Position numbers and translations under genes: made by a program
In this document: positions 18,239 through 27,376 of the stretch, piece after piece
Layout: each line of letters opens with the position of its first letter
Position numbering within the stretch: position 1 is the first letter of the stretch
The notes under the pieces: model-generated
Seen by the model: only the letters and a program-made list of their open reading frames with translations
Told to the model about the DNA's origin: nothing
Databases searched by the model: none
NCBI RefSeq assembly: GCF_028728065.1
Contig: NZ_CP117811.1
Location: 2,232,001-2,296,000, forward strand
Length of the DNA: 64,000 nucleotides
Source of the DNA: Lentisphaera profundi
GTDB lineage: Bacteria; Verrucomicrobiota; Lentisphaeria; Lentisphaerales; Lentisphaeraceae
Reading direction: 5' to 3'

Positions 18239-21200
18239 TTATTTTAATAAGGCACGTAGATCATCTTGATTTAATTTACCTTGAAAAGCACCTGCTTCAA
18301 TAACATCGTCCACTAATTGACTTTTTTGTGCCTGAAGAGCCAACATTTTATCCTCTATACTTCCCTTAGCCACCAAACGATACGCACTAACGGCTCGTTC
18401 TTGTCCAATGCGGTACGCTCGATCAATCGCTTGATTTTCAGCAGCTGGATTCCACCACGGATCCATAAGATAAACGTATTGAGCTTGGGTAAGATTCAGC
18501 CCCGTACCTCCTGCTTTTAAACTAATTAAAAAGAAGCGACAGTCTGGGTTATCATTAAATTCACGCACCGGGACTTGGCGATCTTTGGTGGATCCATCCA
18601 AGCGAGTGTAATTCCATTTTGCTGATTGAATCCTCTCCTCGATCAAATCTAAAAACGTCGTGAATTGGGAGAAAATCAAGGCTTTGCTTCCGGATTCAAA
18701 AACTTGCTGAAGCTGGCTCATCAATACTGTGATTTTTGCTGACTCGACTTCTTTATAATCTTCATTTACTAGGCAGGGGTGACAGGCTGCTTGCCTAAGT
18801 CGAGTTAAAGCTGCGAGCATATTAAAGGGTTTATCACCCTCTTTCTTCTTTTCATCCTTTCCTTTTTCCTGAGCATAATACGCTTCAATTTCTCTATATA
18901 TCTTATCTTGCACACCATCCATTTCACAAAAGAGTACTTGTTCAGTCTTAGGAGGAAGTTCCTTGGCCACTTCAGATTTCCTTCTCCTCAGCATTAGAGG
19001 ATGAATGGTTTGACGTAAAGCCTCTAGATTTTTTTGACTGCATTTCGGGTCTAAATAAATTTTAGAAAAATGTTTATACGTTCCTAATAAACCTGGATTA
19101 ATAAATTCCATGAGGCTCCATAAATCCCCCAAGCTATTCTCAACCGGTGTACCCGTTAGGGCTATCGTGAAATTTGCTTGAATTAAGCGCATGGTTTTTG
19201 ACGTCATTGACATCGGATTCTTCATTGCCTGAGCTTCATCGGCTACGCACACATCAAATACTGTACCCTGTAATTTCACAGCATCGCGCATCAGTGTCCC
19301 ATAGGTAGTCAACAAAATCTCACCAGCTTTTAGGACCTTGAGTACTTTAGATCTCGATGGACCCAAATATTGATAAACTTTAAACTCAGGTGCAAACTTC
19401 TTAACTTCTTCCTCCCAATTAAATAATAAGGAACGTGGTGCGACAATCAAAATCGGCTTATTTAATTCATTTTGATGCGCCAAGTGATGCAAAAATGCCA
19501 ATACTTGAACAGTTTTACCCAAACCCATATCATCTGCTAAACAAGTACCTAAGCCTAACTTTTGCATTTCTATAAACCAAGCAAGGGATTGCTTTTGATA
19601 ATCCCTTAAGGTCGCTTTAAAGCCTTCCTGAGGCTCTTGAGGAGCTAGGTTTTTGAAGCTTTCTAATTTTTCACTTAAGGTCGGATAATCAAACTCACAG
19701 TTTTGGTCCTCAATCTCTTTTAATTGTTTCTCTACTAAGAGCGACTGTTGACGGTGGAAACGCAAACCTTCTAAGCTCATCTCACCCAACTCAGTTAAAG
19801 CCGTGAAATTCTTCAACCATTCTTCCGGTAGTAAGCCTAAACTGCCATCATCTAAAACAATAAATTGTTCTCCATTCATCCATTGGCGTAAGATATCCGG
19901 CAAGGATACTCCTGCTCCGTCAAACTCGACTTTACCCTGTATTTCCAACCACTCCATTGAACTGCTTACTTGCAATGAATAATCTCTGGGGACACGTAAT
20001 GATTTTCCCTCTGCCATCGTTTGCCATTTGCGTTCTTTCAGTGCAGGAACCACCTCTGGCAATTTAGCAGGCAATAGTTTCCAGCCGGGCTCTGGCCCCG
20101 AATTCATATATTCAAAACCTAATGCGTAAAGCAATTCTTTTGAGAATTTTTCCTCTCGTAGCTTACGTTGAAAAATTTCTTTATTTTTAACATCAATTAC
20201 CTCTTCATCGGCAGAGGCATCATTAATTTCACCTTCTCCATAAATCCAAAATAAATCGACATGGAGCATCTCTCGGTTTTTAACGCGGTATTCTGCTGTC
20301 TTAAAATAGAGCTTCCCTAAAACATCCGTCGAAGCTTTGGCGGTATAACGCAAAGCTTCGGGTAAATGATCTGTCACTAATTGGCTAGGTGACAAGTAAT
20401 CCTTGATCCAATCACTCACATCTTTTTGCTCTAATTTTAAAAATCCTCTTGGCCACGACTCTAGGATTTTTTGGGCTCCCAGCACATCATAAAATAAAAT
20501 GCTCCCGTCGTTATAGTAAACTCCGGGTATATACTGCTGGTAAGTCATCATTTCATTTTGCGAATTACGCAGATTCACGTTTAGATGAAAATCTGCCTCT
20601 CCGCTTTGCATTGCCTGTAATTCTAAATGCCATTGTCCTTTGACATAGTCTAGTTTTTTGAGTCGCCGATCTTCAGCTCTCCAATACAATTGTTTAGCCC
20701 TGGCTATTTTCAGTAATTGATCCGAGCTAAGACCTTCAATTTCTACATAAAAAACTTTCCCTTCATTTTTTAAGGGTAGCTCTTTAAAAAAATCTAACAG
20801 TCCCAAATCATGGGCATTGCACTCGGCTCTCCGAGGATCAAAATATCCTCCTTTACCACTAGCTTTCCAAAAAAACTCTAGCCGCTTTTGATATAAACAA
20901 AATATCACTGTGATATCACTAGTCGTACATAAACGAGGAGCTATACCAGCGGATTTCTGTGATGGTTTAATTGGGGATTGAGATGTGAAATTCGATGCTT
21001 GATAACTAGCTTCTTGAAAATGACTTTCTTGCGAAACTTCTTCTTCCTGAATCTTGGATTCCATTGCCCGCATGGGCAAAATTTTTGCCGCCACATTTTT
21101 TTTCAGTGCATTAAGTAAAACTTCACGTTCTTGAGCTACTTGCAAGGCTCTAGACAAATGCTCGCAGAATTTGCCTTCTGACTCAATCCCACAGTCACAT

Positions 21201-21370
21201 TCTACATAGAGCCTACGCTGACTTATGCGAAGTTCGCAAAACACACTCTCTTTGCGGCTACTGACTTCTGCACAAGCATAATCGGCGGCTCCTTCATCAA
21301 AGCGAACTGAATACTGTTCACTTTCAATATCGGACAAATATTCTCTAAACTTATCAAATAAGTTTTTCAT
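18239..21370 (-). CDS. SNF2-family helicase with SWIM zinc finger
   Basis: A 1043-residue Swi2/Snf2 ATPase. An N-terminal SWIM-type zinc motif is at C58-x-C60 and C69-x-H71. The helicase core holds motif I DDMGLGKT near residue 610, motif II as DEAQ near 711, LTGTPVENSLGDLWSLMEF, and the C-terminal lobe with SQFTTFLDLIEERI, LKAGGTGLNLTQA and DRAYRIGQ. Such bacterial RapA/HepA-like proteins remodel nucleic acid-protein complexes and are often linked to transcription recycling or stress. No restriction or nuclease partner is adjacent, so a defence role is not indicated. Confidence 0.92.
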   Translation of the reverse strand: MKNLFDKFREYLSDIESEQYSVRFDEGAADYACAEVSSRKESVFCELRISQRRLYVECDCGIESEGKFCEHLSRALQVAQEREVLLNALKKNVAAKILPMRAMESKIQEEEVSQESHFQEASYQASNFTSQSPIKPSQKSAGIAPRLCTTSDITVIFCLYQKRLEFFWKASGKGGYFDPRRAECNAHDLGLLDFFKELPLKNEGKVFYVEIEGLSSDQLLKIARAKQLYWRAEDRRLKKLDYVKGQWHLELQAMQSGEADFHLNVNLRNSQNEMMTYQQYIPGVYYNDGSILFYDVLGAQKILESWPRGFLKLEQKDVSDWIKDYLSPSQLVTDHLPEALRYTAKASTDVLGKLYFKTAEYRVKNREMLHVDLFWIYGEGEINDASADEEVIDVKNKEIFQRKLREEKFSKELLYALGFEYMNSGPEPGWKLLPAKLPEVVPALKERKWQTMAEGKSLRVPRDYSLQVSSSMEWLEIQGKVEFDGAGVSLPDILRQWMNGEQFIVLDDGSLGLLPEEWLKNFTALTELGEMSLEGLRFHRQQSLLVEKQLKEIEDQNCEFDYPTLSEKLESFKNLAPQEPQEGFKATLRDYQKQSLAWFIEMQKLGLGTCLADDMGLGKTVQVLAFLHHLAHQNELNKPILIVAPRSLLFNWEEEVKKFAPEFKVYQYLGPSRSKVLKVLKAGEILLTTYGTLMRDAVKLQGTVFDVCVADEAQAMKNPMSMTSKTMRLIQANFTIALTGTPVENSLGDLWSLMEFINPGLLGTYKHFSKIYLDPKCSQKNLEALRQTIHPLMLRRRKSEVAKELPPKTEQVLFCEMDGVQDKIYREIEAYYAQEKGKDEKKKEGDKPFNMLAALTRLRQAACHPCLVNEDYKEVESAKITVLMSQLQQVFESGSKALIFSQFTTFLDLIEERIQSAKWNYTRLDGSTKDRQVPVREFNDNPDCRFFLISLKAGGTGLNLTQAQYVYLMDPWWNPAAENQAIDRAYRIGQERAVSAYRLVAKGSIEDKMLALQAQKSQLVDDVIEAGAFQGKLNQDDLRALLK

Positions 21371-21422
21371 TTAACGACATTCGAAGCAAGCATGCGAATA
21401 CTGCCTAGATGAGGATATAAAT

Positions 21423-22508
21423 TTATTTTTTACCCTTAACTATTGAGCTCGGATTTCTCTCTAAGTAGTCCATCAATCTACGTATGGTATCGAGAGTACG
21501 ATCAAAATTATTCAAACTATTTGAGGTGTCTTTACTTAAATCAACCAATGCTTTACCAATTTTACCTTCTCCCGATAATATCTTTTCAACTTGAGGTGTT
21601 AATGAAACTAAAGCATTTAAATTTTTCTCCACCATATCTAAAGCTACTGCTACTCCATCACTCATACGGTTAAAATCTTTTCTAATGAGATCAGATGTTT
21701 TAGTCGCACTCACCAAAGCTTTATTGAGCTCGACGCTATTGACGTCTAGATTCGCAAGAGTTTTCCTGAAACTTGTCGTCGTATCGCCAACTTTTGCTGC
21801 CACAACTTCTTTTTCCAGTACTTGTGTGAACTTATCTATGCGCTTTAATGATAAAGAAAGGTCTTTACTTAAAGTCAATAATTCTTCGCTAGCAAATTTA
21901 TCTAGACTCGTCATTGTTTTTTCTGCACTCGCCATCGCTTTTTCTGCATTTGCTCCAATTTGTTTAAAATCAATTCTCGCAACACCGTCTAGTATTTTTT
22001 CCACATCAACAACTAAATCTTCTAGTGATGAACGCAGTGCGGGAATATAGGTCTCGGTCACCTCGAAAGGGAGTTTGACCTTATTATCTCTTTTGGTATC
22101 GATATAATCTAGTTCAACATATTTCATACCGGTAATACCTGCATAATTTAGGCTTGCACGCATCCCTTTTTCTACGGACTCAATTATATAACCTTGAAAA
22201 CGTACTTGAACTTGATCTTCCGATAAATCTTTTATCTCGCTATCACTTACATTTCGTGGTACCGCAGTCATTGTCACCTTAACAAATTCATTCTCCCAAA
22301 GTTCGACACTTGTCACTCTACCAACGGTTACACCTTTCAACTTCACTGATGATCCTACCTCTAGGCCCTGAACACTACGATCAAAATATGTGACAAAATC
22401 AAAACTTTGACGGAACTGTTCTCGCAAGCCCAAATAGAATAATGCGCAGATAAAGAGCACTAAACCACTGAGTACAAATACGCCTAATTTAAAATGTTTA
22501 CTTTCCAT
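21423..22508 (-). CDS. mlaD: MlaD-family MCE protein (lipid transport)
   Basis: A 361-residue protein with an N-terminal signal-anchor helix (LGVFVLSGLVLFICALFYLG), one MCE domain (about 38-118; GSSVKLKGVTVGRVTSVELW) and a long helical tail. MCE proteins form periplasmic rings that carry phospholipids between the two membranes. The gene is the last of the operon after an ABC ATPase, permease and auxiliary lipoprotein. The helical tail is longer than that of E. coli MlaD and more like those of plastid or PqiB-type bridges. Confidence 0.88.
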   Translation of the reverse strand: MESKHFKLGVFVLSGLVLFICALFYLGLREQFRQSFDFVTYFDRSVQGLEVGSSVKLKGVTVGRVTSVELWENEFVKVTMTAVPRNVSDSEIKDLSEDQVQVRFQGYIIESVEKGMRASLNYAGITGMKYVELDYIDTKRDNKVKLPFEVTETYIPALRSSLEDLVVDVEKILDGVARIDFKQIGANAEKAMASAEKTMTSLDKFASEELLTLSKDLSLSLKRIDKFTQVLEKEVVAAKVGDTTTSFRKTLANLDVNSVELNKALVSATKTSDLIRKDFNRMSDGVAVALDMVEKNLNALVSLTPQVEKILSGEGKIGKALVDLSKDTSNSLNNFDRTLDTIRRLMDYLERNPSSIVKGKK

Positions 22509-22523
22509 CTTTTCATCTCCTCG

Positions 22524-23279
22524 TTAAGTCTGAACGGATTCACGTCTATTTAAAAAGTCGCGTACCCATTCATTTTTTGATTCATTTTTTAATTTTCGGG
22601 GATCCCCATCTTCAATAATCTGCTTGCTTTCTTTATCTAGCATGATTATTCGATCTGCGATAGAAAAAATACTTTCTAACTCATGGGTAACAATAACTAT
22701 TGTCGTCTTAAACTTTGCTCTTAACTTTAAGATCAAAGCATCTAAATTGGCTGCTGAAATAGGATCTAAACCTGCGGAAGGTTCGTCAAAAAATAATATA
22801 TCGGGATTGAGTGCCATTGCACGTGCAATTGCCGCGCGTTTTTTCATACCACCACTAATTTCTGCCGGGTAAAAAGTATTAAACTCGTCGAGCTCCACAA
22901 GTGCCAATTTCTCCATTGCACGCTCATGCATTTCCTCTTTGCTCATAGAGGTTACTTCTTCAAGAATCATCGTGATATTTTCTTCCAAAGTCAAAGAGCC
23001 AAATAATGCACCTGATTGATACATGACACCAAACTCTTTCATGATCTCTCTTTTACTTTCTGCTTCGGCATTAACGATACTCTTATCTTTAATAAAAATA
23101 TCTCCCGCCATGGGTTTATAGAGTCCGATCATGTGTTTTAAAAGAGTACTTTTCCCACAGCCAGACCCACCTAGAATTACAAAAATTTCTCCTTGATTGA
23201 TCTCAAAATCCAAGGATTCCATGATCACGCGTGCGCCATAGCCAATTTTTAATTTTTCTACTTTAATTACAGGATCCAT
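22524..23279 (-). CDS. mlaF: MlaF-type ABC transporter ATPase
   Basis: A 251-residue ABC ATPase. Walker A GGSGCGKST is at 37-45, the signature is ISGGMKKRAAIARA, Walker B is ILFFDEPSAGLDP, and the switch His is in VTHEL. MlaF energises phospholipid movement with MlaE. It starts 2 nt after the end of the permease reading frame and is followed 15 bp later by mlaD, so they form one operon. Confidence 0.92.
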   Translation of the reverse strand: MDPVIKVEKLKIGYGARVIMESLDFEINQGEIFVILGGSGCGKSTLLKHMIGLYKPMAGDIFIKDKSIVNAEAESKREIMKEFGVMYQSGALFGSLTLEENITMILEEVTSMSKEEMHERAMEKLALVELDEFNTFYPAEISGGMKKRAAIARAMALNPDILFFDEPSAGLDPISAANLDALILKLRAKFKTTIVIVTHELESIFSIADRIIMLDKESKQIIEDGDPRKLKNESKNEWVRDFLNRRESVQT

Positions 23280-23281
23280 AA

Positions 23282-23620
23282 CTACCTCAAATGCGTAAAA
23301 ATAACTGTCATTAACGTATCGGCAACAATAATCAAAAATATGCCTGAGACAACTGCAGAGGTAGCGGCTTTACCCACACCTTGAGCATCCGACGAGCTAT
23401 TCATCCCTCGATAACAACCCACAACAGAAATAATAATAGCAAAAGCAAAAGCTTTTGTTATACTCTCTAAAACATCAAAATAATGAATGACTTTTACGGT
23501 CTGATTCAAATAAGCCGCGAAGGGTAATTTAAGTTGAACGACACCTACAAAAAAACCGCCTAACACACCAAATAGATCACCAATCAATGTTAAAATGGGC
23601 ATCACTACCATCATCGCCAA
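23282..23620 (-). CDS. mlaE: MlaE permease, C-terminal part (frameshifted)
   Basis: The 112-residue C-terminal part of an MlaE-family permease, with membrane helices (ILTLIGDLFGVLGGFFVG, AFAFAIIISVVGCYRG, TSAVVSGIFLIIVADTLMTV) that carry the family's GxxxxG and DA-GVGKATTSAVV signatures. In the +1-corrected frame the coding sequence continues upstream as RFLIIPKLLAMM and joins the N-terminal part at a G7 tract (23644-23650). As it stands this fragment would have to start at an internal ATG, so it is probably half of one gene. Confidence 0.85.
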   Translation of the reverse strand: MAMMVVMPILTLIGDLFGVLGGFFVGVVQLKLPFAAYLNQTVKVIHYFDVLESITKAFAFAIIISVVGCYRGMNSSSDAQGVGKAATSAVVSGIFLIIVADTLMTVIFTHLR

Positions 23621-23634
23621 TAATTTTGGAATAA

Positions 23635-24075
23635 TTAAAAAGCGGGGGGGACGAAGCCCATCGTTGTTAAGGCATCAATTTCTTCATTCACTCGCATTGT
23701 GCCTAATTCAGCCGCAAATGCGGAACCTGCTCTTCCTGTTGCGATCATCGCAACCATAAGTGGTCCTAATTCTTTAACAATAGATAAACCCACTAAATTG
23801 GCTACGTATATTTCCGTCCCAAACTGTTTCATTTGAACCGCTGATTGAAAACCAAGAATCAAGCCCATTAAAAAACATATAAGCGCCACAATCCCTGTCG
23901 CTTCCCGTCCACAGCCATCCATGTAATAAAGCGTACTTCGCCATTTTATCTTATGCGGATTTTTTACAGAGAAGAAAAGTTCTTCGACTACTTCACCTAT
24001 AAAGCTAGTGATTTTTTTTGCTTCAACAAAAAAGTCGACAAAATTATCACCAAAACTGGAGACAAATTTCCTCAC
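23635..24075 (-). CDS. mlaE: MlaE permease, N-terminal part (frameshifted)
   Basis: The 146-residue N-terminal part of the same MlaE permease: an amphipathic start, a first helix (ATGIVALICFLMGLILGFQ) and the family motif ELGPLMVAMIATGRAGSAFA followed by MRVNEEIDALTTMGF. The frame then reads VPPAF and stops, where homologues continue with P-x-RFL. One extra C in the C7 run would restore the reading V-P-P-R-F-L-I-I-P. It begins in a 4-nt overlap with the upstream lipoprotein gene. Confidence 0.88.
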   Translation of the reverse strand: MRKFVSSFGDNFVDFFVEAKKITSFIGEVVEELFFSVKNPHKIKWRSTLYYMDGCGREATGIVALICFLMGLILGFQSAVQMKQFGTEIYVANLVGLSIVKELGPLMVAMIATGRAGSAFAAELGTMRVNEEIDALTTMGFVPPAF

Positions 24076-24572
24076 TTATTTGTTTGAAGATTTTTATCTA
24101 ATTGTTTGAAAATATCTTGTACGGCTAAGCTCATCGATTGGGCTAAAGAGTCACCATCTAATGCCCTTATAGCCTGTACACTTTTAATTCTAAAGAATCT
24201 TTGCTTGTCTTTAGTTTCAAAAAGAAAATCTATACTAATTCGTGACTCCATTGATTCCTGATCAAAAACAAATTCATTCAGCTCTCCCCGAAGTTCATTT
24301 ACACCTAGAGGAAAATGATTTTTAAGCTCTGATTCTATGAGGCGATGTGGACTATCTTGCCATCTCTCAAATTCTCTTAATTCTAAATGAGATCCTTTTT
24401 TCAAATTCATTCTTTGATGAATTTGAGCCCCCGCCCGTATTTCTCGAACATTCAACGAGGCCTGCCCCTCTCCTTCAAGATTTAAAGTATAATACTGAAC
24501 AGGGACTGACTTACCCCCTATACAAGAAATAAAGAAGACAACTGAAAGAAAACCGATTATATAATTGCGCAT
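24072..24572 (-). CDS. ABC transport auxiliary lipoprotein (PqiC-like)
   Basis: A 166-residue lipoprotein with signal GFLSVVFFISC (Cys17). The sequence VQYYTLNLEG, then RWQDSPHRLIESEL and a central beta-rich body match the ABC-type transport auxiliary (DUF330/PqiC) fold found beside MCE operons. It is the first gene of the Mla operon and its stop overlaps the permease start (ATGA). It probably anchors the MCE bridge at the outer membrane. MlaB and MlaC homologues are not visible in the window. Confidence 0.75.
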   Translation of the reverse strand: MRNYIIGFLSVVFFISCIGGKSVPVQYYTLNLEGEGQASLNVREIRAGAQIHQRMNLKKGSHLELREFERWQDSPHRLIESELKNHFPLGVNELRGELNEFVFDQESMESRISIDFLFETKDKQRFFRIKSVQAIRALDGDSLAQSMSLAVQDIFKQLDKNLQTNK

Positions 24573-24698
24573 ACTGCCAACCCTTTAAATTAAACACTCA
24601 TTCACTCAAATCTGCACTCGTAGTATAAAAGTTCCATCACCCTCATGCAAATTTTTAATTAAATCTAAATAAAACAGCCATTCTCATGACTCTCTTGA

Positions 24699-26690
24699 TT
24701 ATTTCTTAGGTTTTTTTAATTCATGCTTCAACTCTTCCTTAACTTCTTTCTCTATTTTCTCCTCTAATTCAATATTGATTTTCTTTTCTATTTGCTTCTC
24801 AACTTGCTTATCTAAACCCTTTTCCACTTGCTTTTCCACTTCTTGCTCTAGCTTGCCTTCAAATTTTTCTTTGATTTTTTCTTCGAAGAGATCCTCTCTC
24901 TTTTGAAGAATTTTCTCTGCTCTTTTTTCTAAAGTCAAATCTCGCCAACCATCCCTTAAAGCATGAACTTCAATAATTAAATTTTCGTCACCCATCTGTC
25001 TTCTTACAATTCTAGTTAATTCGTCAATGTATACTTTAGGCATACGCACTGAAGATGCCAAGATAATCATTACGTCTGTAGGGTCAGCTTCACTACCTGG
25101 TCGACCATGTAATAAAAGCTCTACATCTGGTAGAGTTTCAATATAATGTATGATACTGGTGGTCACATTTTTAGCTACAGGATATAAATTCGGTGTGGGC
25201 TTACCTAACTTGATATTCCTTTCTAACTCCAAACCCAATGGTACCGCGAATACAACCAATATTGTCGCTAATGCACCAATAGCTTTATATACCCAGGTAT
25301 TACGCTGTGCATGTACTTGCATACTATTAATCCCGAGGATATTGAAAGTAATTGATGCACCCAAAATAATGGCTACCAAGTTTGTTGTAAATAGTAAAAA
25401 GGCGCCGAAAGCAGTCGGGAATTTTCCATATGCAAGAGCAATCCCCACTGAACACAAAGGAGGGACTAAAGCCGTCGCAATTGCAACTCCGGCCACCGCC
25501 CCACCTATATTGGGTCGAGCTAAAGCATAAGCCGCTGCGCATGCGGCAAATAAGGCAACAAATAAATCAAGAATATTTGGCACTCCTCTACTCACTACTT
25601 CTGATGTCAATTCCTGACCTGGGGTTATAAAACCAACCAAAAAACTTACTCCAATCGTCAAGAGAACACCTACTGCTATGGTCTTACTAGATTTAAGGCC
25701 TAAGCGAGCATTTGCTTGCACTAAGGCTAATCCGCAGCCAATCATGGGTGTCATTAATGGCGCTAATAACATAGAACCTATCACAATAGCTGCTGAATCC
25801 TGCAGTAAACCAAAAGAAGCAATCGCCGCCGCCAATCCTAACATTACCATGAAATCTGCTGTAAGCAAAGAACCACGCCTCAAACCTAGAATTAAATCAG
25901 CATAAGCTCTTGGGCTCAGATGTGGAATCCATTGAGTGTATTTTTTGGCTACGGCCATTTTTGGAGCCCTTTTTACAAGGCCCACTACTGGAAAACGTTT
26001 ATTCTCATTCCAATTAGAAATATCTTTGGCATTCTCCGCACCCGTAAGTAATAGATCGACTTTATTAAAAAAGTAATTTAATGATTCATAATCTGCATCC
26101 AAACATTCAACACGGGCTTTAACTTGATCTTTTGTGACTCCACTTTCATCTAATAAATCATCAATTGCCTGCTTACCCACAATTTCATAGTTAAAACTAT
26201 GATCTTCCTCGAGCATTAATAACTGAACCTTTTCTCCCTCTCTTAAACCATCTTTGGCAAGGACAAGTGCCTTGGGGTCGTTTACTCCTCCCGTAGCCAG
26301 CACCCCCACTCTCTTCATTCCAACACGAGATTGAGGCCAAAGTAAAATTGTGTGAATTGAAGATTCTACAAAAATAGGATATAATAAGGCATTGTTCTGA
26401 AAAGAAGGGTGAAAGACACCAAGCAATACCTGATGTTTATTCCGGTCTATATACGCACCTAAACTTTTAGCGCTATTCTCTACTGGCAATTCACTAATAT
26501 CATAAGATAAAGCTAGGGCGCCACGTGTTTCTTTTTTAATTCTCTCTCGATACGTTGCGGTATCTCCTTCTCCCTCTACATAGAGCAATTCGACTTCATT
26601 AAGTTTATAGATCTGAGCAAACCTCTCTGCCGCTGGAATGAGTAGATCCAACTCATTTATCTTGCTGACATACAATAATATCGACGACAT
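24699..26690 (-). CDS. DUF389 (TIGR00341-type) membrane protein with charged tail
   Basis: A 663-residue protein. Residues about 1-260 resemble two universal-stress-protein-like modules (ILLYVSKINELDLLIPAAER; RVGVLATGGVNDPKALVLAK). About 275-485 is the DUF389 membrane core with several helices (ADFMVMLGLAAAIASFGLLQ; SAAIVIGSMLLAPLMTPMIG). A soluble segment follows, then a C-terminal about 65-residue Glu/Lys repeat (KQVEKGLDKQVEKQIEKKI) that looks like a long coiled coil. The function of DUF389 is unknown. GGAGGGAG precedes the ATG. It is divergent from nusB. Confidence 0.85.
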   Translation of the reverse strand: MSSILLYVSKINELDLLIPAAERFAQIYKLNEVELLYVEGEGDTATYRERIKKETRGALALSYDISELPVENSAKSLGAYIDRNKHQVLLGVFHPSFQNNALLYPIFVESSIHTILLWPQSRVGMKRVGVLATGGVNDPKALVLAKDGLREGEKVQLLMLEEDHSFNYEIVGKQAIDDLLDESGVTKDQVKARVECLDADYESLNYFFNKVDLLLTGAENAKDISNWNENKRFPVVGLVKRAPKMAVAKKYTQWIPHLSPRAYADLILGLRRGSLLTADFMVMLGLAAAIASFGLLQDSAAIVIGSMLLAPLMTPMIGCGLALVQANARLGLKSSKTIAVGVLLTIGVSFLVGFITPGQELTSEVVSRGVPNILDLFVALFAACAAAYALARPNIGGAVAGVAIATALVPPLCSVGIALAYGKFPTAFGAFLLFTTNLVAIILGASITFNILGINSMQVHAQRNTWVYKAIGALATILVVFAVPLGLELERNIKLGKPTPNLYPVAKNVTTSIIHYIETLPDVELLLHGRPGSEADPTDVMIILASSVRMPKVYIDELTRIVRRQMGDENLIIEVHALRDGWRDLTLEKRAEKILQKREDLFEEKIKEKFEGKLEQEVEKQVEKGLDKQVEKQIEKKINIELEEKIEKEVKEELKHELKKPKK

Positions 26691-26905
26691 TATCTCCCTC
26701 CAAATTTAAATAGATTCCTAACAATTTAACGTCATCACACCTTTTGTCATCCGACGTGTAGGATTTCCATATAACAATTTCATAAATTTCAGTCATAAGC
26801 TCTTAATTTCACGGAAGTAAAAAAAATACTCATCCCTGTCTAGCCTTTTTTTGCTCTCAGTGTATACTAGCGCGAAATTAAGAAACTAAAGATCTTTTAC
26901 ATATT

Positions 26906-27376
26906 ATGAGTAAGAAAATTAAACGCAATCCACGCAGTATGGGCCGCAAATGGGCTCTTCAGTACCTTTATCAAAGCGATATAGCTAAGCTTGAATTCAA
27001 CGAAGATGAGTTTGAACTTTTCATAGCGCAAATCCTCGATGCCCCTTCGGCACCCAATCAACACGAAGCTAAAAATGGCTTTGCGTTTGCTCGCGAAATC
27101 ATAGAAGGCGTCCTTAATAACATTCTTGAAATCGATAAATCCATTTCTGACGAAGCTAAAAACTGGAAAATCGATCGTATGGCAACTACCGATCGTAACG
27201 TTTTACGCATTGCCGTTTTTGAACTTATGGAAGTTAAATCAAATCATCCCATTGTTATCGTAAATGAAGCTGTAGAACTCGCTAAAACTTTTGGTGATAC
27301 CGATTCATTTAAATTTGTCAATGGCATGGGAGATACCTTAGCACGCAAATTCCGCCCTAAGGAAATGGAAAAATGA
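26906..27376 (+). CDS. nusB: transcription antitermination factor NusB
   Basis: A 156-residue all-helical NusB, which binds boxA RNA with NusE (S10) for rRNA antitermination. Seen motifs: MGRKWALQYLYQSDI at the N-terminus, NWKIDRMATTDRNVLRIAVFEL in the core and VIVNEAVELAKTFGDTDSFK at the end, all standard for the family. The stop overlaps the ftsY start by 4 nt (ATGA), so the two are coupled. Confidence 0.95.
   Translation: MSKKIKRNPRSMGRKWALQYLYQSDIAKLEFNEDEFELFIAQILDAPSAPNQHEAKNGFAFAREIIEGVLNNILEIDKSISDEAKNWKIDRMATTDRNVLRIAVFELMEVKSNHPIVIVNEAVELAKTFGDTDSFKFVNGMGDTLARKFRPKEMEK

Noticed and set aside
18239-21370. SNF2 helicase as part of a defence island
   Set aside because: No nuclease, methyltransferase or PLD gene is adjacent; the neighbours are a rhodanese and the Mla operon.
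23282-24075. Two separate small permeases
   Set aside because: The fragments share one MlaE family alignment and join by a single base at a homopolymer.
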